Positions 53,640 to 64,000 of a stretch of 64,000 bases of DNA are shown piece by piece. The position numbers were made by a program, and so were the translations under genes. Positions within the stretch are counted from its first letter, which is position 1. Each line of letters begins with the position of its first letter. This DNA is from Phymatolithon calcareum (lineage: Eukaryota > Rhodophyta > Florideophyceae > Hapalidiales). Under the pieces are notes generated by a model. That model saw only the letters and a list, made by a program, of their open reading frames with translations, made no database searches and was not told the DNA's origin. The stretch is from assembly GCA_977006965.1 (NCBI GenBank), contig OZ345353.1, positions 4,526,001 to 4,590,000 on the forward strand, read 5' to 3'.

Positions 53640-54450
53640 GGTATGGAAAATGAAGCTCAAGTAGCAAGAAACGTCAAGATTCATATCAAAGATAGGATTT
53701 GCTCGACTCGATATAGCGATAGTTATCTTGTCTATACTGTAAAATATCTGCACCATATACTTCTTTTCCAAAAACTATAGAAGCCCGTTCATCGAGGTGA
53801 GCACTTGAACCATAACCAAGTCTTGTACTACTACCGTGAAAGTGCAACATTAGGCACCGGCCGAAGAAAAAGAAAATTTCTCAAGAACTCTATATGCTAC
53901 CGGAAAATGCGAAGAAATGCTTCTTTCCTGAAGATGTATCGCTGGATTTAATACAATGGAAAATAACGGAGTACTGGCCTAGTTTGCACATATATTGCTT
54001 GCACGCAAAACAACAGCACCTTTCCTTCCCCGATGGTAAAACATTAAATCAAAGAAGTTGGTACTCGTTTTGATGTAGGCGCGAATGCAATGGCCGGAGC
54101 ACATCTCATCACCCTGCAATCCGTTCGCATCGTCCCTCCAGTCAATCCATAGATCAATTCGCCCTCCCTCTTTGCCCCTACACATCCTGATATGGGGCGT
54201 GTGGTCCCACGCAAAACCTGTCATGAGGTGTTTTCCCACTCATAAAGTCTGTCATAGCGAGTGTTATCTCCTACAGAACTGTCCATGGGGTGTTTGGCCC
54301 CGACACAATCTGTCATAGGGCTGTAACACACTACGCAACCTGCCATGGTATGTGTGTGGCCCCCCGCAAAACTTGGTATGGGGTGTGCCCACTTACACAA
54401 TCTGTTATAAGGGGTGTGGGTCTCCCACACAAACTGCCATGGGGAAGCAA
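53640..54450 (+). pseudogene. Broken copy of the charged-helix gene 3' end plus its 3' region
   Basis: 53640-53955 matches 31865-32205: MENEAQVA is kept, then stops and frameshifts (a TAG in the LQKL* position near 53780). 53960-54180 matches the 3' region and 54190-54445 is a hairpin array of about eight diverged units (such as GGGGTGTGCCCACTTACACA). The tail is missing; unique sequence follows. Confidence 0.85.
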
Positions 54451-55659
54451 TAACCACGAAGGGCCTTTTCAGGCCACGGATCTCTGCCCGTGAAATGCAA
54501 ATTGCTCGACATCTCTACGTCAGCATATTAAACATCTTCCAAGGAACAGAAAGGCTCTCAAGGCCTCAAACGTTTCTTGAGAATAGAGCGCCAAAGTTCC
54601 TGGAAACACGCACCACTCTAGAATTACGCAAAATGCCACGCTGCTCTACGAATATTGCGTACCAAATGAGAGCGCCGTGCGGACCTCTCGGCCGTGCTGG
54701 ACTCAGACAGAGGTTCGGTAGACGTCTGATTCGTGAAAAAATTATGGTTGTGCGTTTCCGGCATGCATGAGTGAATGGAATTGCCGATAAACTGCAGATT
54801 CTCACAGTAGGGCTGGAGTTCGATTTGTGCGTTTACAGTTCTTTCTAAGCTCGATAAATCCACGGAAATGAGAATGCAATCGAATGCTCGTCCACGATGG
54901 GCTGGATTATTCCGTTATGGTGGCAAGAGAAGCACTTTCCTCTTCCCTAGACAATGATTATCATTTATTTCACTAAAATGGCCTATTCTCTTGCGTAGTC
55001 TGTCTCGATATTTGCTCGCCCTTCCAACATTGTTCTGAAATCGACGTCCTGTTTCGCTCCACTGTTTCATTCTCCTGTTCATTCTCTCATATATGCGTGA
55101 ATTTCGATGAGTCCATGAGAGCATGAATCAATCAGATTCTCTTGAAACATGTCTTCGAGGTTCCTGTATGTCAGATACGTTGACGTTGCACATATGTTAA
55201 TACTCATTTCCGTGCTCCGTGCCCTGCTACTCTCGGTTATTTCCTTTCCTTGGTCAATTCTTCTTGTTCAGGCTTCGTATGCCTTTCATTTCTCCATTAA
55301 ACGATATTTTAAATTAATGTGTAAACTGGGCACCGCACTTTTCAGGAGGAAATGGTGGCGTATGACTATATATCACATTCTGATGATTACAAATATACCA
55401 AAAATCTGTTGCACAGTCAGCTAAACCCTCTGCAGTTGCAGGCCGTCCAAATAATCGAAGAAGATGGCCAGGCAGGAGAACATCATTTGGGAAGAAGTTG
55501 AGCAAAAAGCAGACCAGTTCATCAAGATATACTTCACAGAACGTCGGATTTCTGGAACTTCACCTTCCTCTATTCGCCAGAAATGCATACGTAGAGCTTC
55601 GGATGCGCGCGAACGATTCATGAAATAATCCGAAAAGAAAATCCGTAAGGAGCAAAACT
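54451..55659. other. No gene supported
   Basis: Only short frames without recognised motifs were seen. 55149-55424 holds a hydrophobic frame without a known family and no supporting context. Confidence 0.35.
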
Positions 55660-55858
55660 CTTTACTCAAATCTCGTTGAACTGAGTCCCTGACGGTCGAG
55701 TCTAAGGTTGGACAAAGAAGCAACCTGGGTAGCAAACGTACTCAGTACACTTCGGGGTCGCTGTGGCGCCGTCGGCGACAAAACGGTGCTGTTGCGGCGC
55801 GCAATACGACTGCATGGCCTTGAGATGCAGATTGTCCGTGTCTCGCGTATATTTAACA
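55660..55858 (-). repeat. Family D spacer 1 fragment
   Basis: It matches 35130-35331 (TTTACTCAAATCTCGTTGA through CGTATATTTAAC), with small deletions. It is isolated, with no arrays attached. Confidence 0.85.
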
Positions 55859-56239
55859 AAACGGGTAGTGACATTGAAGAAAAAGAGGTCTAGTCTGGGA
55901 ACAGTATTTTGGACGACACGCATCTTTTAGAGATTGAAGCATTGGAGGACATGTAGCTCTGATCTCGGCACGAGGCGTGTGGTTGAGGAATCTCAGACTC
56001 TTCACTAATATACATGGTTGGTTGCTTCAGTAGAACATTGGAAAATAAATGCGGTACAGTCTACATCCAGAATATCCAAAAAACCGGAAGTATAAAATGT
56101 TCGTGATGGTAAAGTCAGTGAATTATTTTTAAAACTACATTCATGGGCTACGGTGAGAATTCTAACACGCGTTGACGTTTTCGTGTCAAGTTCAATTGCA
56201 GTCTTTTCTTGGATTTATGTTTAGCCATACACCCGGCAA
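55859..56239. other. No gene recognised
   Basis: Nothing supported was found between the D fragment and the C tail. Confidence 0.35.
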
Positions 56240-56690
56240 TAGGATTTTTGCTCACCTGCACAACCGTTCATAGGGGGTGAGAACCGCCAACACAGCACGT
56301 CATGACCTATGACGCCCCGGTAAATTGAAACAGAAAGACCCAATTGAGAAGAATCTCAAGCTAAGAGGTTCTAAGATGTTATCGCGCATAATGGAGAGAC
56401 CAATAACTGGGACGAAGCCAGGACACACACCATCGACTTCATAATGCAGACCAGAGAGTCACGGTAGTGCTTGGTTGGACACATTCTTAGAATGGGCAAC
56501 AGGCGCCTGGTCTTCTAGGTCCTGTTACAATGAGTCAGACAAAAGCCAGCATTACTTTTTGGTGATGTATCTGGCCTAGACGTGAATTCTGAATTTATGT
56601 TCGCTACGAGATAATTGAATAGAAGAAACATAGGCTCTCGAGTCAATTCTAGCCATACTATCGGAAAAGGCGAATCGAATTAATCATATT
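56240..56690 (+). repeat. Isolated family C tail
   Basis: It is colinear with 33000-33440: AACACAGCACGTCATGACCT, then GGGACGAAGCCAGGACAC, CTTCATAATGCAGAC, GGTGATGTATCTGGCCTAGA and AATAGAAGAAACATAGGC. No coding part is attached. Confidence 0.88.
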
Positions 56691-57055
56691 GAGCGGCATG
56701 CGCGTCCCTAGATACCTTTTGTACGTAGCGAGACGATGTGTTATGAACAATGTGTGTACTCGTAGTTGACTCAGATTATCCGATTTTAATGAGATGGGAA
56801 ACAATTCTATATTAAACACAATCCATCTATAGTGGGGAGCTCTGTTTAGACTGTAGTTTGCTGCAGACAGTGAGCCGCACACTAATCGAGATACTTGAAA
56901 CGTCTGTTACCGTTATGTGCTTAAAATGAAGGGAAGGTTTTGCAAGTTTTCTCAAGAGGTGTTGTCCGTGTTCCGCACAGCAAGGTCTTGCTTCAGTTAC
57001 GTCTGCTATAGGCTAAACTCGGCACGTATTTTACAATACTGTTTCTCTTCTCCTC
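56691..57055. other. Flank of the Ty3/gypsy fragment; no gene seen
   Basis: Reverse transcriptase and most of RNase H are missing upstream of 57056, so the retrotransposon is 5'-truncated within or near this stretch. Confidence 0.35.
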
Positions 57056-58631
57056 TTGAAGCCAGGAAAGATTCATGTATTAGGTGATGCCCTATCCAGA
57101 GCTCCGCACATCTCTTTCAACTCCTTGAAAATTCCGTTTCTCGAGCTTGATGCGGTTCTGAACGGTTACGAAGATGATCAGTTTTTCGGTCCTATCGTGA
57201 AAAGTCTAGATGGGAAAGAAATCAAAGATCCTGTGAAGAAGAATCAGGCGGAAAAGTTGCTGCCAATGTTTCATCGCGATGGTAGACGACTACTGTACCA
57301 GGGAAAGCTATATGTGCCTCGAAAGGCGATATCTACTATCCTCCAGCTGGCCCATGACTCTAAGATAGGAGGTCACTATCAAGACTGGAAAAGTACCACT
57401 GGAAACACGAAGGATGGGACGTGAAGCGGTATGTTCAACGTTGTGTCACTTGTCAACAGAAGAAAGATCATAATAGCCAGAAGCTTACTGATCCGACTTC
57501 TCTGGAGGTACCGAAGTGTCTATGGGGATCGCTTGCCACTGACTTTGTAGTGAGCCTTCCCAAGACGAAGAATGGCTTTGACTGCATTTCTACCTGGGTG
57601 GATAGTTTATCAAGAAGAGCTCACTTCATTCCATCCAGAGAGACAGATAGCGCAGTCGATGCTGCAAACGCCTTCTCCCATAATGTCTTCAAGCACCACG
57701 GTTTGCCTGACAGCATCATCTCGGATCGGGATCCCAAGTTTACTTCGAAGTTTTGGCGTCGGCTGATGGAGCTCTGTGGTATCAAGCTCAAGATGTCTTC
57801 AAGCCGCCATACACAAACTGATGGTTCATCGGATATTATGAACAGAATGGTTGAGAACTACATTCGATGCTTCTGTTCCTACCATCAAAATGATTGGGAT
57901 GATCTGCTGGTCTCAGCTGAATTCGCCTACAACTCAGCCATAAGCGCAGACTTGGGAATGTCTACATTTGAAATGGACTTAGGATGTAATCCAATATCTG
58001 TTCTGGATATGTTGACTAAGAGAAATTGTGAGGTTGAAAGTTTCTCTGATTTTAAGTCTCGGCTTCAAGTATCTCTTGACGATGCGAAATATGCCTACAA
58101 GATTGCGAAGGCTCGTCAAAGTGCTCCGACATCTCTATCTCACAAACCTACAAGATCGTTCACAAGCTTTAGATTAATAAGAGCCTCTTCAAGGACGCTT
58201 ATTCTAAGTGTCAACAATCGGATAAGTTGTCCTCTAAACGCTTTGGTCCGTTTACTGTGAAGAGGCTCATAGGAAAAAATGCTGTCAAACTGGAGTTGCC
58301 AGGTCATTTAAGGATTCATGATGTGGTGAATGTTCTTCATACAACTCCGTACTTTGACCAGCCAACTGATATATCCGCACCCATCCCAGCTCTAGCTGAT
58401 CCTATTCCCGCCGTTGAAGGAGAAGAGTTTATTGCGGATTCGATCCTGAAAGATAGGAAGAGAGGGAAAAGATATCAGTTCTTGACTCTAATGAAAGGAA
58501 GTCGGACACATGATGCAGAATGGCAGCCAAGTCGAGACTTCATCGACAAGGATGGAACTATACCACAAGTGTTCCTGGATTATATCAAGGAAAACAAGGT
58601 TATGCCGCATCTCTACGACAGGGATGAATAA
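57056..58631 (+). pseudogene. Ty3/gypsy chromovirus pol tail: RNase H end, integrase, chromodomain (frameshifted)
   Basis: Three frames together read as one polyprotein end. Frame 1 has HVLGDALSRAP (end of RNase H) and LAHDSKIGGHY (integrase HH). A frameshift near 57380 leads to YVQRCVTCQQKKD (zinc CC), then the catalytic core: ATDFVVSLP, ISDRDPKFTSKFW, and TDGSSDIMNRM where the third acidic residue, normally Glu, is Asp (57832-57834). A second shift near 58120-58230 leads to GPFTVKRLIGKNAVKLELPG, then IHDVVNVLHTTPYFDQP and a C-terminal chromodomain-like module (RYQFLTLMKGSRTHDAEWQP). Two frameshifts make it inactive as it stands. Confidence 0.92.
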
Positions 58632-58659
58632 CGACGACTTCATTGAAGAGGACGTCAAT

Positions 58660-58678
58660 AGGAGGAGGTGGGGAATAG
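58660..58678 (+). other. Polypurine tract of the retrotransposon
   Basis: AGGAGGAGGTGGGGAATAG lies immediately before TGTAACAAGG, the expected position and composition of a plus-strand primer next to a 3' LTR. Confidence 0.75.
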
Positions 58679-59050
58679 TGTAACAAGGACGTGTATGTAG
58701 CGCGTAAGTAGTTGCAGCTTTGCTAGCTGTCAGCATGCACGTCTAGATGCTCCTGGAAGCATGCGAGAAATATCCAGAATATTCGAGCACATGCACTATT
58801 TGACGAATGCATTGCTGTAAGGAAATTTCTGGACCTCTCTAGATAATTCGTATTTTAGGGTTTTATGATATTTGTAAGTTACGTGTAAGTAATTCAATGC
58901 CTATATAAGGCATGCTCTTGCTCCGACTAGCGGACTGGAGCCAAGCACAAATCCAACCAAGTCAAATGAGGTAAAGTCAACAAATCGCTTCTAAGCTCAT
59001 CTTATCACTACCGATACTGTGCCTGTCAACGTTAAGCTCGATCAACATCC
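58679..59050 (+). repeat. 3' LTR of the Ty3/gypsy element (right end approximate)
   Basis: It begins TGTAACAAGG right after the polypurine tract, 48 bp after the pol stop. A TATATAA box lies at 58902-58908 with a likely R start after it. No second copy was found in the window, so the 3' end is a guess near 59050 and no target-site duplication can be given. Confidence 0.65.
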
Positions 59051-59689
59051 GTTTCACACAGCCGAAATTTCAAGACATCAGTTGGAAATGTAGGCGGACG
59101 TTAACCGCCGACAAATTTATCGTTTCCCAAGTGTTGGCTCTTTACATCCGTCGCGCGGTGCAGCATAGGGTATTGAAATGGAAGCCGATGTAGAGGACTT
59201 TGAAGGCGAGGCGGTTATAGAGAGGAAGAAAAATGGGACGTAGAAGACGAGTAGTGAAGATGTGCACGGGCATTGATACGGAGTCAGTGCGATCACTCCC
59301 CTCGCTTTCCGGTCTTTGCTTCGTTGCAAAGGCTATGAGTAAGCATTGCGCGCTGCGAAACGTGGTGGCAAGGGCAGTACGTACAACGTTGGATTAGACT
59401 TTGTCTTCATGGCAGTGGCGTAGAGCAGGTGAGGGTAGCTGAAGGAGCAGAATGAATGATTGTGGGGAGCAGATGACAAAGAGACGATGGAGTAGACGAG
59501 CGACTGAGGAATATCGAATGGTGAAGAAGACACCAATGGCAAAAAAATGTTTTGGAAGGGTTACGTTTTGTGAATGGTAAATTTGAATCGGTAGTTTTCA
59601 TCAACAATCCTTGCAACCTGGTTGTGGTTTCAGATGTCATTTCGGTAGGCAGATGATGAATCATTCATCCTCAAGTGATACGAAACTAA
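59051..59689. other. No gene supported
   Basis: Short minus-strand frames rich in Ser, Pro and Leu are present, but no motif or repeat was recognised. Confidence 0.35.
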
Positions 59690-60990
59690 ACAAGTGGATA
59701 TGTACAGTAATACTCTTTTCGAAGGACGTCCACTTCGGAGCAGCAATGCCAGAGACGGTATGATACTGTAACGGCGGTATGGCAATCTTCTCAGATCTTC
59801 CCACCTCAATCCTACCATTACAAGTACCTACCTCTTGAGATCATACACTCTGTGCAGACCACCGATGATGGCATACACCCTCCCCTCTGCAACAAAATTA
59901 CCGTCGCGGCGGTGACCCGCGTGAATCGACCCCTTTTCCATGTCTCGGCTGCGCATCCAGTGGAGCATCCGGTGGACGCGATGACATCCGGCGGTTGATC
60001 GGCATCGCTAAAGACTGTCTCGGAGCGGCAACCAGTGGCCGTCGATAAGCAGCGCGGCGCGAAGGATTTCGGCGCCGGGCCAAGTCGCTCGACACAGTGT
60101 GGAGCCGCAAACAGCGGCAGTCGAGAAGCAGGCACACGCTATGACGTTCGCACGCAAACCGAATTTGCCCGATACCGCCTGAGCTCCACAATCCGTGGCG
60201 GCGTGGAAGAACCCTTCGAGGAGTAACGACCGGGCAAGGACGTGTTCCGAATGCGTTCCATGCGACCCTCTCACGGTTTTTGCACCACGCGGCTCTAAGC
60301 TGCGAGAGACCGAGATTATGTGCGTCAGAATCATGGGCGCGCATACCCGGCGGCGTCGTTTGAAAACGCGGCACCACGCGGCGCAGGGTGGAAAACTTGC
60401 GCGACAGTCTCACCCACGCGCACAGTCGTCAGCAACTGCTTCAGAGTCCGAAAATCGCGGACCGAAATCCCTATATCAATCCGGAAAACGAAGAAGCATT
60501 GATCTCCAGCACATGCATCGCAAGCTTGCAGACGGGTTCACACGGTGGGACACATTTCGGAACATGCTTGAACGGAGACATGAGTCGTGCGTAAGGCAAC
60601 GAACAGCGTAAGGAACTCTTTTGTACACCCCCGTCCGTTTCCCATGAGGACTCGAGCGAAATTTTCTTTCTCTGCGGAAGCTGACAGGAGAGGTTTTGGA
60701 ATTTTGCAGCCCGCTTTTTTGTTGACCACCCACCCACCCTTAATAGTCTTTTGTAGTAGTGGTCAAGCAATGGCACGGCTAAACTACGACAATCCGGTTT
60801 TTCGGCAAGCGGTGCTTGTGCGGGAGGAGGTTCCTATGAGTTACAGGAAAGTGCCCGGAAAGTGTATTAAGTAAGGAGAAACGCGACACAGCTCGGCGTC
60901 TCTGGGAATGTAGACGGTTGGACGGCGTGAAAGAAGTGCTAAGTCTCCAATATTTCAGTTCTATGTTTCCAATAAAACCGCAGATATTAT
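59690..60990 (+). pseudogene. Old degraded F-box-like gene unit
   Basis: It is colinear with 35500-36800 but much diverged. A short ATG frame (MAIFSDLP) lies at the position of the 35575 start, then LEIIHSVQTTDDGIH runs on into NKITVAAVTRVNRPLF, the F-box-like region in one open frame. DDIRRLIGIAKDCLGAATSG follows, then a 138-codon frame (60195-60611) with GAHTRRRRLK aligned to GSCTRRLLK, and RNPYINPENEEALISS aligned to RNPNTKQHAEETLIST. AATAAA occurs near 60971. No D arrays are attached. Confidence 0.5.
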
Positions 60991-62650
60991 TCAAGTCTGT
61001 CAAAGGCAAGTTGCAAGCCAGCATCGCTATCACAGAAGGATATAGACCAGCGAGCGGGGAAATGTTCAACAGGATCTGAAACACAACAGACGTCGTTGTT
61101 TTTGGGATTGTGAATGTTCCGAAATAGTGCCAATTCCATAGACCAGCGAGCGGGGAAACGTGCACTATAAAAATCCATGTTTTTCAACTAACCATTCGGT
61201 TTCCTTCATTTTCCAGTGATTTAGCGAACTCTAGCCCCAACTTCCAGCTGTAAACACTGCTGCTTGTGACATGAATAGGTGGTGCGCTGTATGAGCACGC
61301 CGACGGAGGCATACTGATGGGCGGGCGCTGAGAGGTCGCAACTTGAAGTCGCTGATAAGGAATTGTACCAATGCGGACAGCTCTGAATTGGGCGAGTGAA
61401 GGGCAGGTTTCGGCTATTTTTGCCGATATTTTGTATGGTCAGTGTGTTTACACGAAACCGCTGCCAAAGTCCCGGAAGAGTGTCGCGGGCAAAACCTGGG
61501 CATGTGGAGTGCGGTTGGGACGTAAAGTTAAGCGAGCACCATGGGCGCGCAATAGAGAAAGAGGGGCATCGAAGTGAAAGTTTGATCGGTTGTTGCAAAG
61601 TTGAGGAATGAGAAGTGAAAGTAAAACGTCTCTGTTTGTTGTGTTTTCGGCATCGGCCCTGTTGTTTGATCGCTGTAAACCACTCGGACCAGAAGATGCG
61701 ACAGTACTGTTGCGTTGGTGAGGAAGTGGTCTGACTGCTGTGCCCGTGTACCACTTGTACAGGTGTTACTTACCACTGCGGGCTCTGAAGGCTGACGGGC
61801 GGGAAAGGACAAACGGACGTGACTCAAGCGTGTTTCATCAAAACTGACAATGTGTGCGCACCGAAGCATTCGCGCGTATGCGCGGTGCGTGGGCGCCCGT
61901 GACGGTGATTTAATGGAACCTACAGCTGACTCAGTGGAGTCTGGAACGCAGTGAGAGGCGGGCATGCAAAGGGCGCGAGTTGATCGCATTTTCTTGCTTG
62001 TAGGTACTCAAAGTACCCTGATAAAGGAGCGTAGGCAAGGGCAGGAGGGAGGCAGGGATACTGGAGCTGAAAGCGCTGGAGTACGCGGTGAAGTGGTTAG
62101 CGTACCGTTGTTCGCAGTTGTCTGAGCTAAGGTAAATCGTTCTGGGGTTGTTGTCCCTATTCCCTGTGTGTGACGTGTTCTTCCGGTGTCTGTCCTTGAT
62201 TCAGGACATGCTGTTGGCCGGACTGAGCTGACTGCGCTACGCGGAGGAAATATCCGCAAGAGTACAGCACCACACCGGGCTAAAAACATTCCAATAAGCA
62301 GGACATAAGAAGTTCCCAACCGAAGCTAAGTGGCGCAAGAATGGAGCGCAAGGTGTTTTTGTTCACCAAATTTGAGGCTTATGACGAGATAGACAAGTTG
62401 CAGGGTACATACTACACACAGTATCCTACGCCGCGACATGGGAAGAGAACAAGAATCAAAGATCATTGATAATTCTCTTCAACAAATTCATCATCTTCCT
62501 TCTCGACAAGGAGGAACACACTCTGCTCTCTTTTATACATATTATTCTCCCACAACTTCGAATTCTACAGTGACACTAATGACTACAGTATAGCAGAAAT
62601 ACGATTTATTCGCCTCTCTGTACCATACAACACTATTTGGGTCTACCCAA
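60991..62650. other. No gene supported; short direct repeat
   Basis: ATAGACCAGCGAGCGGGGAAA occurs at about 61041 and again at about 61138, 97 bp apart. Frames on both strands at 61.2-62.3 kb are Ser/Thr/Arg-rich without recognised motifs and look like chance. The 3' flank of the next gene begins near 62600. Confidence 0.35.
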
Positions 62651-63961
62651 TCATTTCACTGGTTGTATCTCGTTTTCCTTTGGTGTTGCATGTTCGTGAT
62701 CTTCCATCAGGGTTCCTTCTACACCCGACGATACGTGATGCTTAAACGTGTCTGCAATCAGAATGAGTGTGCTCTCAATTTTTCGAAACCTTGCGTCCTC
62801 GGTATTGTCGATCCTAGATATATCAATGAATGTAATACCCCTGTCCACGTCTTCGGACAGTTCCAGATCTTCTTCACTTAAATTGAACTGAATCATCTCG
62901 AACCCCGCAAACCGCTGTTGGAATTGTGGCCATCCAGTCCAGTACTTCAGATTTTGTGACAGTCCGGTATCCTGCACGTCCATCTCTATCATCGGATCAG
63001 ATAGCTTTGTTGGGCGCGCATCCACATGCAGACGATCATCATTCAAACCCTCGTTCTCCTCCATCCATTGTGACTGGCCTGCCAATCTGCCCGTTGTAGC
63101 ATCTTTCCAATCTTGCCACCGAAACGTGAACACGTCGGCGGTTTTGGACATCTCTATACGAAATTGCCGGGACTCCTCATCAATCATCGAAACTGTCAAA
63201 AGAATATCTTGAGGAGCGTTTTGCTGAGGGATTTCGAACTGGATTTCTGCTGTTCCTTTCGCTGGAGCAACTTCAAGAGCTGTAAATCCCAGCACACACA
63301 AGATCTTAAGCAGTGGAGACTTTTGCAATTCTTGGGAAGCAGATGATCCGGAACGTGCAATCTGAAGGTTATACTGACATTCCCAGACCAACATCAACCT
63401 CAAGCACAGCCTAAACACCAACCAAAACCGCCACCCCGTCGAAACCTCCAACCTGAACCTCTCCTTCAGAAATAATGACATCGCGTCGAAAACCTGTCCA
63501 CTCATCGTAAATTCAAAATTAGACTCTTCAATTTTCGGATTCCAACTCACTGTTCCAGCCGATGTTCTCGATACATTTAGCCAAGCCGCTAGAGTGCTTC
63601 GCACAAAGTCCATTGCGCACCCCATTTTCTGAAGGACATTGTCAAAACGTATCTCGGGGTAACGGGTTTCCAGGGGCGATCTCGAATTTTCAAGCAGGTA
63701 CACTTCAATTTTTCGCTGCTGCTCAAAAATGCTTCCCGGTACACCTTCGGAGACCCAATCATGAGGATATCCATTATTGCAGCTCGCTGAGTGATCTCTG
63801 TCAATGATACCTTCTTCATTTCCGCGGGATCCAGCTACCAGAGCAGCAATGTTGTCAATATGTACACTTGCTTGCAACAAGCATTTGTTTGTTCCTTTCT
63901 CCCACAAAAGACCGAGAATGAACTCCTTCTTAATCGGTATACGCTTTGTGACGTCTTATGG
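62651..63961 (-). CDS. Unrecognised protein, 5' partial (about 435 residues visible)
   Basis: The minus-strand frame is open from just after a TAA near 63961 to a stop at 62651. There is no ATG in the first 100 or so codons, so the true start is probably in an upstream exon, beyond a splice site or outside the window. The visible part begins RIPIKKEFILGLLWEKG, then ASVHIDNIAALVAG. The middle has EVSTGWRFWLVFRLCLRLML, an aromatic-hydrophobic helix too charged at its ends to call a membrane segment confidently. Then comes a beta-like domain (LLTVSMIDEESRQFRIEMS, DVFTFRWQDW) and an acidic C-terminus. The composition is that of a real protein and no repeats are involved. I do not recognise the family. 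Confidence 0.6.
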
Positions 63962-64000
63962 ACACTTTTCTCTGTCCTGTGACACGCTGTGACTTCAAGT

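Noticed and set aside
55149-55424. Hydrophobic 91-codon frame
   Set aside because: No family, no context and an AT-rich composition that gives hydrophobic residues by chance.
61221-62319. Ser/Thr/Pro/Arg-rich frames on the minus strand
   Set aside because: No motifs, overlapping frames of similar length and no sign of conservation in the window.
1-64000. tRNA, rRNA, telomeric repeat or organelle gene
   Set aside because: None was recognised on reading either strand. A covariance-model scan would be needed to exclude small RNAs.

Overview
The window is nuclear eukaryotic DNA. It has an Hsp70, a Sen1/senataxin-type helicase, Ty3/gypsy and LINE retrotransposon remains, AATAAA-type poly(A) signals and TATA-like boxes, and no bacterial operon structure. 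The genes are long and mostly uninterrupted, so the genome looks intron-poor. I cannot name the species from sequence alone. A red alga or another intron-poor protist or alga would fit, but this is a weak inference. Most of the window is accessory, repeat-built DNA with a few intact genes embedded in it.

Layout. 1-11332 and 39854-51185 are two near-identical direct copies of one segment (offset 39853 bp; ten differences seen by eye). Each copy carries, in order: a short 64-bp repeat array, a tyrosine-recombinase-like gene in two overlapping frames, an unknown gene, a broken Ty3/gypsy pol, a broken LINE reverse transcriptase, a degraded F-box-like gene, and the start of a composite repeat (called family D here). 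Between the copies lie D units (10.8-13.9 kb), a 1531-residue Sen1-like helicase (14.3-18.9 kb, minus), a cluster of four D-related arrays and units (19.1-26.3 kb), a divergent Hsp70 (27.5-29.3 kb), a charged-helix protein (29.8-32.2 kb), another D copy (33.7-36.8 kb) and a FLZ/TRASH-like zinc-finger gene (38.0-38.5 kb). After copy 2 come fragments of the charged-helix gene family (52.1-56.7 kb), a frameshifted Ty3/gypsy chromovirus tail with its 3' LTR (57.0-59.05 kb), an old degraded F-box-like copy (59.7-61.0 kb) and an unrecognised 5'-partial gene (62.65-63.96 kb).

Two repeat systems organise the accessory DNA. Family D is built from a spacer, an array of about 21-34 bp hairpin units (GTGTGG-CCCCT-CCACAC core), a second spacer, an array of 64-bp units, a leader, and in its longest form a degraded gene with a CxxC motif. 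D units are tandemly repeated, and an F-box-like gene adjoins several of them. Family C is the charged-helix protein gene plus a 3' region with its own hairpin array (same GTGTGGCCCC core) and a conserved tail; at least four further partial copies are present. Hsp70 and the charged-helix gene lie between two direct copies of the C 3' region, so the pair may be the cargo of an undescribed mobile or amplified unit. The tyrosine-recombinase gene and the helicase gene each have a 64-bp array just upstream in the same orientation, which suggests the array acts as a promoter or element end. These functional links are inferences; the repeats, gene order and motif changes are read directly.
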